Assembly: GCA_009801085.1 (NCBI GenBank)
Contig: VNWV01000006.1
Location: 1,550,001 to 1,614,000, forward strand
From: Lasiodiplodia sp. COLG20
Taxonomy: Eukaryota > Ascomycota > Dothideomycetes > Botryosphaeriales > Botryosphaeriaceae
Direction: 5' to 3'
DNA length: 64,000 nucleotides
Shown: positions 10,801 to 19,855 of the stretch, in pieces
How positions within the stretch are numbered: the first letter of the stretch is position 1
How the letters are laid out: every line of letters begins with the position of its first letter
Translations under genes and position numbers: made by a program
The notes under the pieces: generated by a model
What the model saw: only the letters and a program-made list of their open reading frames with translations
The model's database searches: none
What the model was told of the DNA's origin: nothing

Positions 10801-11217
10801 GCTGGTCTGCTCTTCTTTCTGTTGCTCGGCCACTGCCTCCTCGGCAGCATCCTTCAACTCATCGTTCAGCTGCGCGCTTGACGCCGCGTCCTCTTCGGCA
10901 GCAGCATCGCCCTTTGCGTTCTTAGGCGGACGGCCGCGGCCGCGGCCTTTACCCTTTTTCTCTGCGGCCGGCGCCTCAGTGGTGGTAGGTTCTTCAGTGG
11001 TGGTTGCAGGAAGTGCCTCAGCGGCGGCAGCGGTGGTGTCATCCTTCTTCTGCTTTTTCGCACCACGCTTGTTGGTGGGCGGCGCGGGCGCGGGCTGCGC
11101 ATCGTCGTTTGCAGTTGCGGCACCGCGCGTGGTGCGCGTCCGCGGCGCGTCTGAAGCGGCGGCGGTAGTGGCCGGAGCCGTCGCAGAAGCGGCGGACTTG
11201 CGCCGTTTGGGAGGCAT
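7825..11217 (-). CDS. AT-hook repeat protein with EVE (THYN1-like) domain
   Basis: Single exon, 1130 residues. The N-terminal ~600 residues are low-complexity Ala/Glu/Lys/Pro with about sixteen AT-hook-like cores (PKKRGRGK, PKKRGRPAK, PKRRGRPPK and similar) from ~90 to ~590, spaced 20-40 residues. Residues ~653-815 form an EVE domain: AYWLLKAEPESR, EPWDGVRNHVAKNHM, KKGDLAFFYHSN, PGIVGIMEIAEE, PTWYCVKVAF, and L.QSRLSVANVRPAEWNFIL. EVE-fold proteins include thymocyte nuclear protein 1 and are related to YTH-type modified-nucleic-acid readers. AT-hooks bind the minor groove of AT-rich DNA. The C-terminal ~310 residues are acidic and disordered. Together this suggests a nuclear DNA-binding protein, possibly a reader of modified bases; that role is inference. 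Charge-biased sequence leaves the opposite strand open for 647 codons, which I do not treat as a gene. The start MPPKRRKS is a clear basic N-terminus. Confidence 0.88.
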   Translation of the reverse strand: MPPKRRKSAASATAPATTAAASDAPRTRTTRGAATANDDAQPAPAPPTNKRGAKKQKKDDTTAAAAEALPATTTEEPTTTEAPAAEKKGKGRGRGRPPKNAKGDAAAEEDAASSAQLNDELKDAAEEAVAEQQKEEQTSAPAKKRGRPGKKAAAAAPAAAEPEPEPQPEPEVAQKEEEAPKKRGRGKAAAKKDAEDGAAADAAAPAVAVEEAPKKRGRGAAKKAEEKETEKEEQPAAAAPAPAKRGRKAAAPAEEPAAAAPAEPVKKGRGKAAAAKEAEVQLEEKAPEPPKKRGKAAAKPVEEKPAEEPAEEPKQTKKRGRPAAAKVSEEEKSEEKAEKKPEEEEAPEPPKKRGRAAAKEKQTEEVSEPPKKRGRAAAKDKVAEEAVEPPKKRGRPAKTPEEKSDAPVDEAPKKRGRSAKAPEEAAAEESKEPPKKKGRAAKDKKVEEPVPEPTAEPTAEPTAEVPEEPTADATEAPVEAPKKRGRGPAKAKTGEEPSEVAKAPKGRGKAAKKEESAEDASATKKGKEKDTSKATGAAPKPRGRPSKSKSATPAETKAEEPKKGTKRSQPAKDAAEQAEEPAPKRRGRPPKAEATPAAEEAKPVKKTTKPKKSEAKADAPEEPAPKTKKPAKTAEAKKPTGTAAIERDPISGLAYWLLKAEPESRIENGKDVKFSIDDLAAASEPEPWDGVRNHVAKNHMLAMKKGDLAFFYHSNCKTPGIVGIMEIAEEATPDESAFDSTHPYHDPKSKKEKPTWYCVKVAFRRKFARPETVTLDKLRALSKDGQPLENMQLFKQSRLSVANVRPAEWNFILGLAGEVADEDQAVPQKAAEPVPDATEGAKAPAEATATAQDDAVSEPSEPEEPKSDDDALGLTIGTPKGAAALLEAANDDIPEDMPTLVTRETITTKKPDGQVVETSVVETATVVEPPSEAPVNGGPVAPVAEPAVESTTPVSSPPQTFHDLPSETSPLTDSHQPPSAKSQLHGSHDLSVRSPPASIQAVIDSASDATGGAPAGAVVETTVAVEENGGTVTGKVVDTITGPVVTEANPALETTRPAPAVQPAVLEPPVVQPADAALAEVVAPVIEGPAPGGAVQASPPIANMSAPMIPLATAPVAPMFGGESESEHQV
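9831..9866 (-). repeat. 12-bp tandem repeat inside the EVE gene
   Basis: Three perfect copies of cggtgggctctg. On the coding strand they give repeated Glu-Pro-Thr-Ala units in the disordered region between AT-hooks. Perfect copies suggest recent slippage and possible length variation between strains. Confidence 0.9.
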
Positions 11218-13410
11218 TGCGGGGATTAAAAACGTGCGACAGTCGCGTGGACTGTGTGTACAGACGGACGGGGATTGAATTGATGAGGGATTGATGCAAG
11301 GAGGGGGGTTGAAAAAATTGGACGAAAAAAAGAGTACAAACGTCGGAGTGAAAAAGAGAAGAGAGTAGAAGTGGCGCGACGGAAGAGCGATGAGGGGGAA
11401 GCTGTCGCGACGTGCGGCGGCGGGCGGCCCAAGCTCCTCGCAGCTCGCTCAGCTCAGCTGCTGTTCCCTTGTTGACGTTTTCCCCTCTCGTCCAGTCGTC
11501 TTTCTCCGTTGGATTACGTCAACCTGTTGCGTGTGTCTTGTCTCTCAACCCCCCGGTCCGTCGGATCGCGTTTCGAGGCGGTCTCGCGGCTGCGAACGGA
11601 AAAAAGAGGACGGGGTGGGTCGAGAAGGGTTCTCGCTGGCAAACTTCAATTAAAAAACCGGCGCGCGGGAAATTGGAGAGGTTGGCGCTCCCCCGCACCT
11701 GCGAGCTAACTTATCGCGTCAGCTTCCCGCAACGGCCGCGAGACAAGAGGAAAAACATACGATTCGTGTGGACCGTAAGCTTTTGTCTTACCCTCATGTT
11801 CCGCACGCGCTGGCTCGTTACGGCTATAATGTCGTCGATTTAATTACCCGCTCTGATCTGGAGCTTGCTCGCTGCCAATGCCACTGAGACACGGAACTGC
11901 TCCCGAAGCTTCCTGCATCTGCTCCGATACAAGTAATAATCGCCGATCAGAGAATGCGACGAAACGCAGGACGCTTGAGCCGGTCAAGATCTTGTGGCGT
12001 TCGGAATATTCGAGTGGCGAACTAGACTGGCAAGTGTCACCATTTAAAACAAATACTGCGCAATACTACACCGCTCCGTACAAAGTCTACTCACTTTTAC
12101 AATCTATGAGACCTTCAAAGGCTGAAGAAGGCTGACTCTAGATTCCACTACAGCTCGTTCATACTTCGGGCCGGGCCTTGTTCATCACAACTGTGGTCGC
12201 ATTCTTAGTTTAATTGATGGCTGGTAAAGTGAAAGAAGATGTGCCTGTTTACGACATATAACATGGAGCCCAGGTAACACAACGTACCACAATTGGCAAT
12301 GGGCAGTTTCTCATCATAGCTCCACGAAATTTTGTAACAGCCGTTACCGTTATTAGTTTACCCTTAAAGACATATACTCCCTTTGTGGATGGTTGAAACC
12401 TAAGTTCAAACGTAGATGCAGGTTTCAGAGTGAAATAACATCGTCCTGACTTCAACCTCATCTACTTGTGTGGTTCGAGCGCCAGACGTCCACCAAAAAA
12501 TGCCTAGCATGTAAGTCCCATCTCTGACCTGCCACAGGCTACGCATCCGAAGCTATCAGAGTTTCGTGTCGAGCGTCAAACATCAAACAGCTAATCCTCA
12601 TATATCTAGCCCTTTTCCACTCCTCCTCTTAGCCTCCACGAACTTCTTCTTAGACATGCAATAGTCAATCACACCCTGGGAAGGCATAAACAGCTTTACC
12701 CTGTGCTGGACCATCTGCATAATATCGCGCCCCGTGCGACCACTTCCGCACATCTCGCCGGAACAAGGCGTCCCACCGCACACACAACTTGAACAGAACG
12801 TCGCCGATCGCCTCCACAAGTGTGGGATACCATCCCCCACCATTGCAACTCACCGACTTAATAATCCACAATGACCTGCTATCTATCGAAAAACTTGCCC
12901 ATATCCTCGAAAATCAGGCCATCGGGCGACTCCTGCCAGATTTTAGAGTCATAGACGTCACTAATTTGCCCGACTGTACGAGATTTCTTTCTTCATAAAA
13001 AAGAAGTCGGGGCATAGTTATTAAAGGAGCTTCTCGAACTCGCCCTCATTGTTGGCGCGTCGACCAGGTTCATATTAGCAGCGAGTTTTCGATGCATGAT
13101 GAGCTTTCAGGGAGTCTATCGAGCAGCTCTGTAGTTTTGACGCAGTGCAATTTACATTCGTTTCGACAAATCTCTCTCGAGTCGGTCACCGGCTGGGCGA
13201 AGCGGGTACTTCGGATTAATTTCCCACTCGTGTCAGTCTGCATATGTTATAGAGGCTGTAGGCGGTGAAGTCGTATCGCTCGCGTAGGATAGCGCTTCGA
13301 TATGGAATCGTTGAACAGAAGTCTACTCTGAAAAATCGCGAGCTGACAACACAAGATCGTGTATAGTGGGCCATTGAAGCCAAAGGCTAACTTTAATTGA
13401 TTTTCGCTCA

Positions 13411-13497
13411 CGTCATGGGCAATTGAAGCTATCGTCTGAACGTAAATATGAAATTAACAATTATACATTTACTTCCGGACGATAGCTTCAACTGCAC
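13411..13497. repeat. Hairpin repeat copy A (MITE-like)
   Basis: Two inverted arms: 13419-13447 and 13467-13495. Read outward-in, they match at about 25 of 29 positions around GTTGAAGCTATCGTC. About 19 bp of AT-rich sequence separates them. The left arm is preceded by tcgctcacgtCATGGG, also seen at copy B. No coding capacity. The structure fits a miniature inverted-repeat element; no target duplication is evident. Confidence 0.8.
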
Positions 13498-14159
13498 ACA
13501 GAAGGCAATTCATACCTCACAAATATTGTGGAAAGTCTCTCTCTCCTAGGGCTAGCCTTCGGCTACAATAACCCTCTTCATCTTATCCCGACCGAGTCTG
13601 TCCCACAGGCTCAATATTGATCCAAAACGCCGTACTCAGGGCCGACAGGGGTCTCGGAAGTCTGGGGGCGGGAACCACATTAGGACGTCCAGTGCAGGTA
13701 TTTTCGGGACGGGACGAGTAAAGTCTATCGCCACAATCTGGTTCGCGTAAGTGATGTAAGCTGACGTACGGAAGAGAGACTCTGGCAAAGCCTTGGGTCC
13801 TGATTTCCACAGGAGTGCAACACTTTCAGAAATCCTTCTCGTGCAGGTCTACTATTATCTTGCATTGTGGCGACATGTGTTAAGCATTCATGTCAAAGTT
13901 CATCCAGTAGGCTTCATCAACTAGGAACTGTCAGCGGCTGAGTTCATGAGTCTCACTTTTTGTTCTAGCCTACCGTTTATTCGCAAGCTAGAGGGTGTTC
14001 CGGATTGGAGACTAGGAATGAGAAGCTTTACCTACAATGGATGATCTACGGGACATTTCCGTAGCGGGATGTCGACTCCCTCCACGCAATGCGGGGAGTC
14101 TCTGCAAATGGCATAGAACGCCTGAGCCTATCTTTGATAGCCTCTAGCCCGTCATTCTC

Positions 14160-14188
<29 letters not shown>
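14160..14188. repeat. Poly-A tract
   Basis: A run of 29 A on the plus strand. There is no open frame directly upstream that looks like a retroposed gene, so I treat it as a mononucleotide repeat. Confidence 0.9.
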
Positions 14189-14191
<3 letters not shown>

Positions 14192-14972
14192 GCAAGGCTC
14201 GCGCTTTATTAGTACTATGACTCTGAGTGGCTTTGTATTTTGATGGATATTTTAGTCGAGAAGAATCATGTCATATCATACCATTCGTTGGTGGGAAGTC
14301 TCTGGAATTTGCCGCTTCTTCAGTGACGGGCAAATCTAGAGCAAGCAACTTCGAGTACCAGGCCGAACATTCTCCACGATGTTCACTCAAGTATCACCCT
14401 CAAGTATTGAGTTTAGCGCTCGAAATCTGTTAGTCCTCGACCCTGGCCAAAAAGAACAATTTGCAGAAAGATATCTCTCATTCGTCATCATGGAAAGAAC
14501 CAAAAAGATCCAAGAAAGCAAAAAAGTCAGAATCCCCCACCAGCCGGTGGAGCCCTTCTACTTATACAACTCAAGCCCTAAAGTTGTCTGTCCAGTCCAC
14601 CGGACCACAACAAAACCAAATATGTGCCCTACACAGAGAGACGAGAAGCCAAATAAAAAAGAGAGAGAAGATGGAAGAAGTGGGTCAAAAAGACAAGACA
14701 CCTCAAACACCTGGAAATGTGTGTTTCGTGTATGACGTTTACGTGAGAGCTCCGCTTTATAACAGCAAAAATATGGGGGGATATAGCAGAAGCCAAACGC
14801 TCTTTTTCAAATGGAACCGCAGTTTATACCCAAATTCCACACAATCCAATCAGAGAAAGAAAGAGATTTCAGAAATGGAATCTCATGAGATCCCCAAAAC
14901 ACCCCCGTCGCTTCGTGACCGCTTTTTCCGGCAGTAGTCTCCCAGGCTTTCGGAGCCTTTTGAAAAGTCCTT

Positions 14973-16725
14973 CTAGTAGTCTGCGCCCCTTCCGGAACCG
15001 TAGGGTGCGGCGTGCGGAGGTACCTGCGGCGGCGACCTATGCATTCCGGCTCCCAGGTCGGCCTCGTCGTGCGGCGTGGCGAAGGGGCCGGACGTCTGAG
15101 AAGGATAGGTGGTGTCGCCAAACGTGTCGTTGACCGGGTTGTAGGCGGCCGTTGGATTGGTCGACACGGCCTGGGGGTTGGACAGGGTGTAGGTGCGCTG
15201 CAGCTCGAACTCGTCGGCCTCGTCCTCCGACGACGACGAGCTGTAGTTATCACCACGTCGGCGCCGGGCGCCGTAGGTCGGTGCGTAGGGGTTCGAGCTG
15301 GGAAGCTGGGAGTTGTAGGTCGTCCCCGTCGGGGTTCGGTTCAGATCTGCTGTGTACACTGAAGATGGGGTCGGTCGCGCGTCTCCGTAGGCTTGGGCTG
15401 CGAGCTGGCGATGGCGTTGGGAGTTCGAGATCTGCTGCCTGAAAACGTTGGCACCGGTCTCGCCCTCTTCGATGCTGGTCGCACCTGTATTATCAGCGCC
15501 TCTCATCGGCTGCTCTTCGTCTATCGTCTTCAGTGATGGGTCCCGCAGGGGCTCCCTTCCTTCGTGGTTGATCGGATAGGCCTCGGGCGGCGCTTCAGGC
15601 TCCTTTCCCCAGCTACGAATCGGGAAGGCGCGGCCCTTGCGCCAAGTCTCGCTCACGGGAGGGAAGTACTGGCGGTAGGACCCCCACGCAGTGAGAATGC
15701 CGAGCAGGCTACCCGACAGAACGTCAAACGGGTGGTGACGGGCGTCCATGATTCGTGAAGCTGCAACCAAGGCGGCGCCAAGCGTGGGAACCATAACTAT
15801 AAAACTCTTCCAGACTTCTCCCTTGGAGTCAAGCACGTGGAGCTTGCCAGCGAGGTAGATGGAGAGGTAGTAAAGCCCGCCAAAGGCAGCTGCGCGCGGG
15901 TTAGCACAGATCTAGGCATAGCGAAATGGGCCGACATACTGCTGCTGTGACCCGAGGGGAAGCTACGGAAGCCATCCTTGAGAATGGCATTGTCAGTCTG
16001 AGTGCAGATGCTGTGGTTCGACAGGCCAAAGGGCAGGGGGTCTTCGAAGACGTTGGGCTTGCAGCGGTCGATCAAATCGGGTCTCGGTTTGCCAACAGCA
16101 TTCTTCAACGAGCCTGTCTCCAATTAGCTCGGGCAGAGGCGGCTTCTGCGTGGCAGGGCGTACCGGTGATGGTGAAGGCAGCGCCGACAGAAAGCATCAG
16201 GCCCAGAACGCCGCAGTTCAGCTCCCACAGCCTGTCCTTCATGCGGTACTTTCCCAGAAGCTTCCGCCTACCCGAAGATCCCGCAGGACCCCTGTTGTTG
16301 TGGGAGAAGATCCCGTCGATTACCAGGGTGTAGAAAGCGATTATCAAGGCCGGGGCCAGGACGGCGATGATGCAGAGGTCGAAGACGGGAATGCGCTCCT
16401 TGACGGCATACTTGTACTGTAGGGTGTAGTTCCGTAGCGAGAACTCCTGGTGGTGCGGCTCGACGGAGTCAAGGGCGTAGAAGGCGATGATGAGGACTCT
16501 AGCGGCATGTCAGCGGGCGGGCGGGAGCGGCAGGAGGTCGTGTGCTGTGGCGTTGCAGCAGCAAGTGACGTACACGATAATGACATAGTCGAAGATGTAT
16601 CTGGCAGCGCACACGGTCAGCGGCGGGCGGGGCGGGACGGCGGGCAGAGCGGCTTACGAGACGATGACGGTCTTGGATAGGCGCTTCTTGCTGAAGGGCA
16701 GCTTCTGCTGGTTCCAGGAGTCCAT
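14973..16725 (-). CDS. DPP1: PAP2-family lipid phosphatase (diacylglycerol pyrophosphate phosphatase type)
   Basis: Five exons give 506 residues: 16725-16658, 16600-16574, 16498-16164, 16113-15940 and 15889-14973; introns are 50-75 bp with GT..AG ends. The enzyme removes phosphate from diacylglycerol pyrophosphate and phosphatidate on membranes. All three PAP2 motifs are intact: KNAVGKPRPD (C1), FPSGHSS (C2, joined across the fourth intron to TAFGGLYYLSIY) and SRIMDARHHPFDVLSG (C3, with catalytic His). Six membrane spans are expected and six hydrophobic blocks can be traced, starting YIFDYVIIVVLIIAFYAL. The second exon is only 27 bp, so automatic models may miss it. The ~200-residue tail after the last span is hydrophilic, Ser/Asp-rich and disordered, longer than in the yeast enzyme. 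The start MDSWNQQKLPFSKK precedes the first exon-exon junction directly. Confidence 0.9.
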
Positions 16726-18802
16726 GGTGGCGCCGGGTGGAGTCCTGGGTCGGGGAGAGAGAGATGCAAAAGAGCTTCAAGAGGGTGGTGCAGCCCTCAT
16801 ATCCCAGGGATGCGCCGAGGCGGTGATTGGGCGCTTGGCGCAGGCTGGGCGTGCGGTGCTGAGGTGTCGCGGAGTGGCTTGGTGGACACGAATGATCGCC
16901 TCTGTTCGGGCGGAAGAGCGCTGCATCGTTTTCTGCTTGGCCTCGCCCGCTGGCGCTGAAACGGCGTCAAACACTGAGCGGCGTGGAGTGCTAGACTGCC
17001 CAGTGCCTATTTTTGGGCGGCAGCCAATCCGCTCAGCGCTGTCGCGCCTCCGCCCCGCTGCCTCTCGCTGCGCCCCAATTCACAACTGCTCCTGTGCCTC
17101 TTCGACGAGAGAGCGAATCACATGGCGTCATCGCGCCGTAGGGCTAGCAGATCTTTCGCGCGCGGTAATTCCCCCCTATTCGCCGTCCCCACGCCCCGCT
17201 ACTACTTATCATGCTCTGGAACACGCGGAGCCCGCGGCCCGCCGCCGTCTACACACCGTCTGCTTCACGAAGCCGCAGCCGACATTCCCATACCCAGCAT
17301 CCGAAACTCCCACCGTGGGCCCGCTGTTTGTTCTGCTGTCGGCCGCTAATAGGACGCTGAATAGCAGAGCATAGCAGCAATGCTATATCACGCTTTCGCC
17401 CCGCATCTCCCATTGGCCAGGTTCCGCGCATCGAATACGCAGGGAAAAGGCAGCGAGTCAGGCTGCCCCAGACGAGCCTGGTCTGAGCTGCGCCAGCATC
17501 TGCGACACCATCCGCCACCATGAGCTGCCTTCAAAACATCTAGTTTTTTGCCGTCGATCAGGCGCACCTTGGCCTGCATCTCGAATCTCAAAGGATCATT
17601 TTGCCCCACATATCTGCCGGTGCGGCCAAATACTTCGAGGCTTACTCAGATCCACATGCAGCGCCCTCCTTGGCTCGCTGTGCCACTACGTACGAGGCTT
17701 GGTCTGTCAACTTTCGTACCACACCCACTACCTCTTTGTCTTCAGCCCCATCCGTGATACCCTAGCCTCGGGCCCTGCTTGCCGATCGGTCCGCACAGCC
17801 TTCTGCATCGCGGGGGCCGTTTGCGGGGTTAAGCCACCATGATTGCTACACCATAAACCGCTCATGCGTGATGCCTGATTTCGGCCCTTCAGCTTTGCCC
17901 CAATTAGCGTCCGGCCCCCACAGAGGGCTATCTACACCGCTCCACTTTTATACACCATCACATGGTCACGTCGCGGCACTCTTGCTCTATGAAGCGAATA
18001 TCCGGACGAAAATGCAGCCTCGATCTTTTTTTAAATCTATCCGAATACAGACCCCATCATCCACATTTAGCAGGCTATGGAATTTTTCCGTGATGATTTC
18101 CAAAAGAGCAAACCCTCTTCAGCCCACTATAACGGTGCAGAGCAGCCTCACGTTTGTGGAACTGTTCAGTTATTTGTGTAACAGTAAGCAACGACATGCA
18201 ACGAACTAGCTTGAATCAGCCCTGTCAACTCCACGCTTAAACTCAGCTACGGCAGACTTTGTACCAGTACAGCCTGAATTGAAGGTCATGGCAATGCATC
18301 AGCATTTGTCCCTCCACACTCGGCTGAGAAACCAATCTCAGGTAATTTGACTCTGCATATCGCCCACCTCAACACCGCCAAGAGACCAGGCTGCTTGAGC
18401 TGCTGTCGGGCGAGGCCACCAGCTGCTTCATTGCAATATAGCCCTTGCCAACTGAGATTTCTCGCCATCATAGGAGGCTCTTTCGTACACCTGAGGATAT
18501 GGTCGAGAAATGGCGATGTCCTGGCCGAAGAAGAATGGCTTATCATCCGGGCTAACAGGAATTGTGAAAACCGCAACGAAGCCCGTATTACAATCCGCAA
18601 ATCGCGCGGCGATGCGGTCCGTAATGAGCGGTTGTAGTAGAAGGTGCCCTCCACGCCTTCCCGTGCGCGCCTTCCCGTGCGGCAATGAAGCCCACGCGGC
18701 AGGCACGTCCTTCTTCCTTCTCAGTTCTCTCATCCCTCCACCGTCGCCAACGCCTCTAATCACCCTCCAGCTCTTTCAGGCCAGCCGCCGCCTTCGACAA
18801 TC
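16726..18802. other. Gene-free stretch upstream of the lipid phosphatase
   Basis: C-rich promoter-like sequence near the phosphatase start, then ~1.5 kb with no recognised coding region. A possible single hairpin-repeat arm lies at 17984-18013. The first exon of the next locus may sit near 18650-18780, before a ctaatcaccctccag acceptor-like sequence. Confidence 0.4.
17984..18013 (+). repeat. Possible single arm of the hairpin repeat (copy F)
   Basis: ATGAAGCGAATATCCGGACG resembles the left arm of copy C (TTGAAGCGTTTATCCGGACG). The matching right arm is missing or too degraded to see, so this is a tentative relic. Confidence 0.4.
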
Positions 18803-19776
18803 ATGACACCGACCGTCGCTCTTCCAGACCAGCCGTTGTGGAAGACAGTCATCACACCGACCACCGCTTCTCTGAGCTAGCTGCTACGGCAGACAATCGC
18901 GGTGCAGCTTCCTCCTCCGCCGTCGCTGGCAGTCATGACACCAACCATCGCCCTTTTGAGCAAGCCGCTACGCCTGTAAATCAGCTCTTAACTGTGCCAC
19001 GAGAGGATGTTACTGTCGCGCCCTACGCCGACGATCCATTCACTATTACGGATGAGTTTGATCTTCCTAATGACTGGGACAGCCTCTTTCTTGGTCTCGA
19101 TCACTTTACAGACGATCAGAACCACGTCCAGCAACCTGAAATCGATCAGAATTCCATTCAAACACCAAGCATGGACGGACAACTTCCTAACGCCCCACCC
19201 GGTATCGACGAACAAGCAGACCTTATGCCATCCGACACCGATGGACAAGAGAGTCCCTTCGTTCCAGACGCCCTGGACTTTGATGGGCAAGCTGGGCTCT
19301 ACCCCCCTCCTTGGGAATGGTTGCGCCAGAGCCAACGAGGCCGGTTGTTAACTCTTGAGGACGATTCCCTCGTCGTCTATTCTGAACCCTATGGCGGGGT
19401 TGAAGTAAGACCGCCAACGAAGGCACCCCCGCAGATCTTTCCACCACCACCAATACCAAGTACACCGGCAACCTCGACTCATCCAGTCTTCACATTTGAT
19501 GCTACACTGCCAACCCCTCGTGACCCATTTGCCGGACATGATGTCCATGACTGCCCAGTCAACAGCAGTCCTGTCTTTGCATTGTGGAACTATCTTCATG
19601 CGAGGTATCATGTCGTTCTGGCACGAATAACTCACCTACTGGCCAAATTTAAGCACATTCCCAAAGGTTGCTGGGTTGAACACACAAGCCGAACGAAATC
19701 ATTGTCACCGCTTCTTCACCCCATGGGCAGGCGGGACATATCGATGTTCCATCAGGAATTAATTCGGACAATTTAG
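18803..19776 (+). pseudogene. Unrecognised gene, 5' segment, ends at a hairpin-repeat insertion
   Basis: A 313-codon open frame (from 18838 without an ATG; open from 18760) encodes a disordered, acidic, Pro-rich protein with no domain I recognise. It begins with a short internal duplication (SHHTDHRFSELAAT and SHDTNHRPFEQAAT, ~25 residues apart), ends with a helical, more ordered part (FALWNYLHARYHVVLARITHLLAKF), and has good codon use throughout. The frame has no start ATG, so a 5' exon ending before the acceptor at ~18780 is likely. The stop codon TAG at 19774-19776 is the first edge of hairpin-repeat copy C, so the original protein probably continued. I call it a disrupted gene; an alternative is that the downstream open frame is a separate gene. 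Confidence 0.45.
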
Positions 19777-19855
19777 GGTACTTGAAGCGTTTATCCGGAC
19801 GTGAATGTCGATTTTAAAATTAGACAAAAGCATCCGGACGTTAGCTTCAACTACC
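19776..19855. repeat. Hairpin repeat copy C (MITE-like), interrupting an open frame
   Basis: 80 bp bounded by GGGTACTTGAAG at the left and its near inverted copy CTTCAACTACCC at the right. Inside each end is TCCGGACG. The centre is AT-rich (gattttaaaattaga). The upstream open frame terminates at its first base, and another open frame resumes inside or just after it. No coding capacity of its own. No clear target-site duplication. Confidence 0.8.

Larger units (their letters stand above)
11218..14972. other. Long gene-free stretch with a hairpin repeat copy and a poly-A tract
   Basis: About 3.7 kb between the EVE gene promoter and the 3' end of the lipid phosphatase. It holds hairpin-repeat copy A (13411-13497) and a run of 29 A (14160-14188). 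GCGATGAG at 11387-11394 matches the PAC element of yeast ribosome-biogenesis promoters and lies ~170 bp upstream of the EVE gene start; this may be chance. No open frame here has a recognisable domain. Confidence 0.5.

Noticed and set aside
9335..11278. 647-codon open frame on the plus strand opposite the EVE gene
   Set aside because: Made of Ser/Ala/Phe/Gly repeats that mirror the Lys/Glu/Ala-biased codons of the real gene; no domain and no need for a second product.
14160..14188. Poly-A run as a retroposon tail
   Set aside because: No coding or LINE-like sequence upstream and no flanking direct repeat seen.
14379..14937. Overlapping plus-strand frames of 118 and 158 codons
   Set aside because: Lys/Ser-rich low-complexity sequence opposite the 3' region of the lipid phosphatase; no domain.
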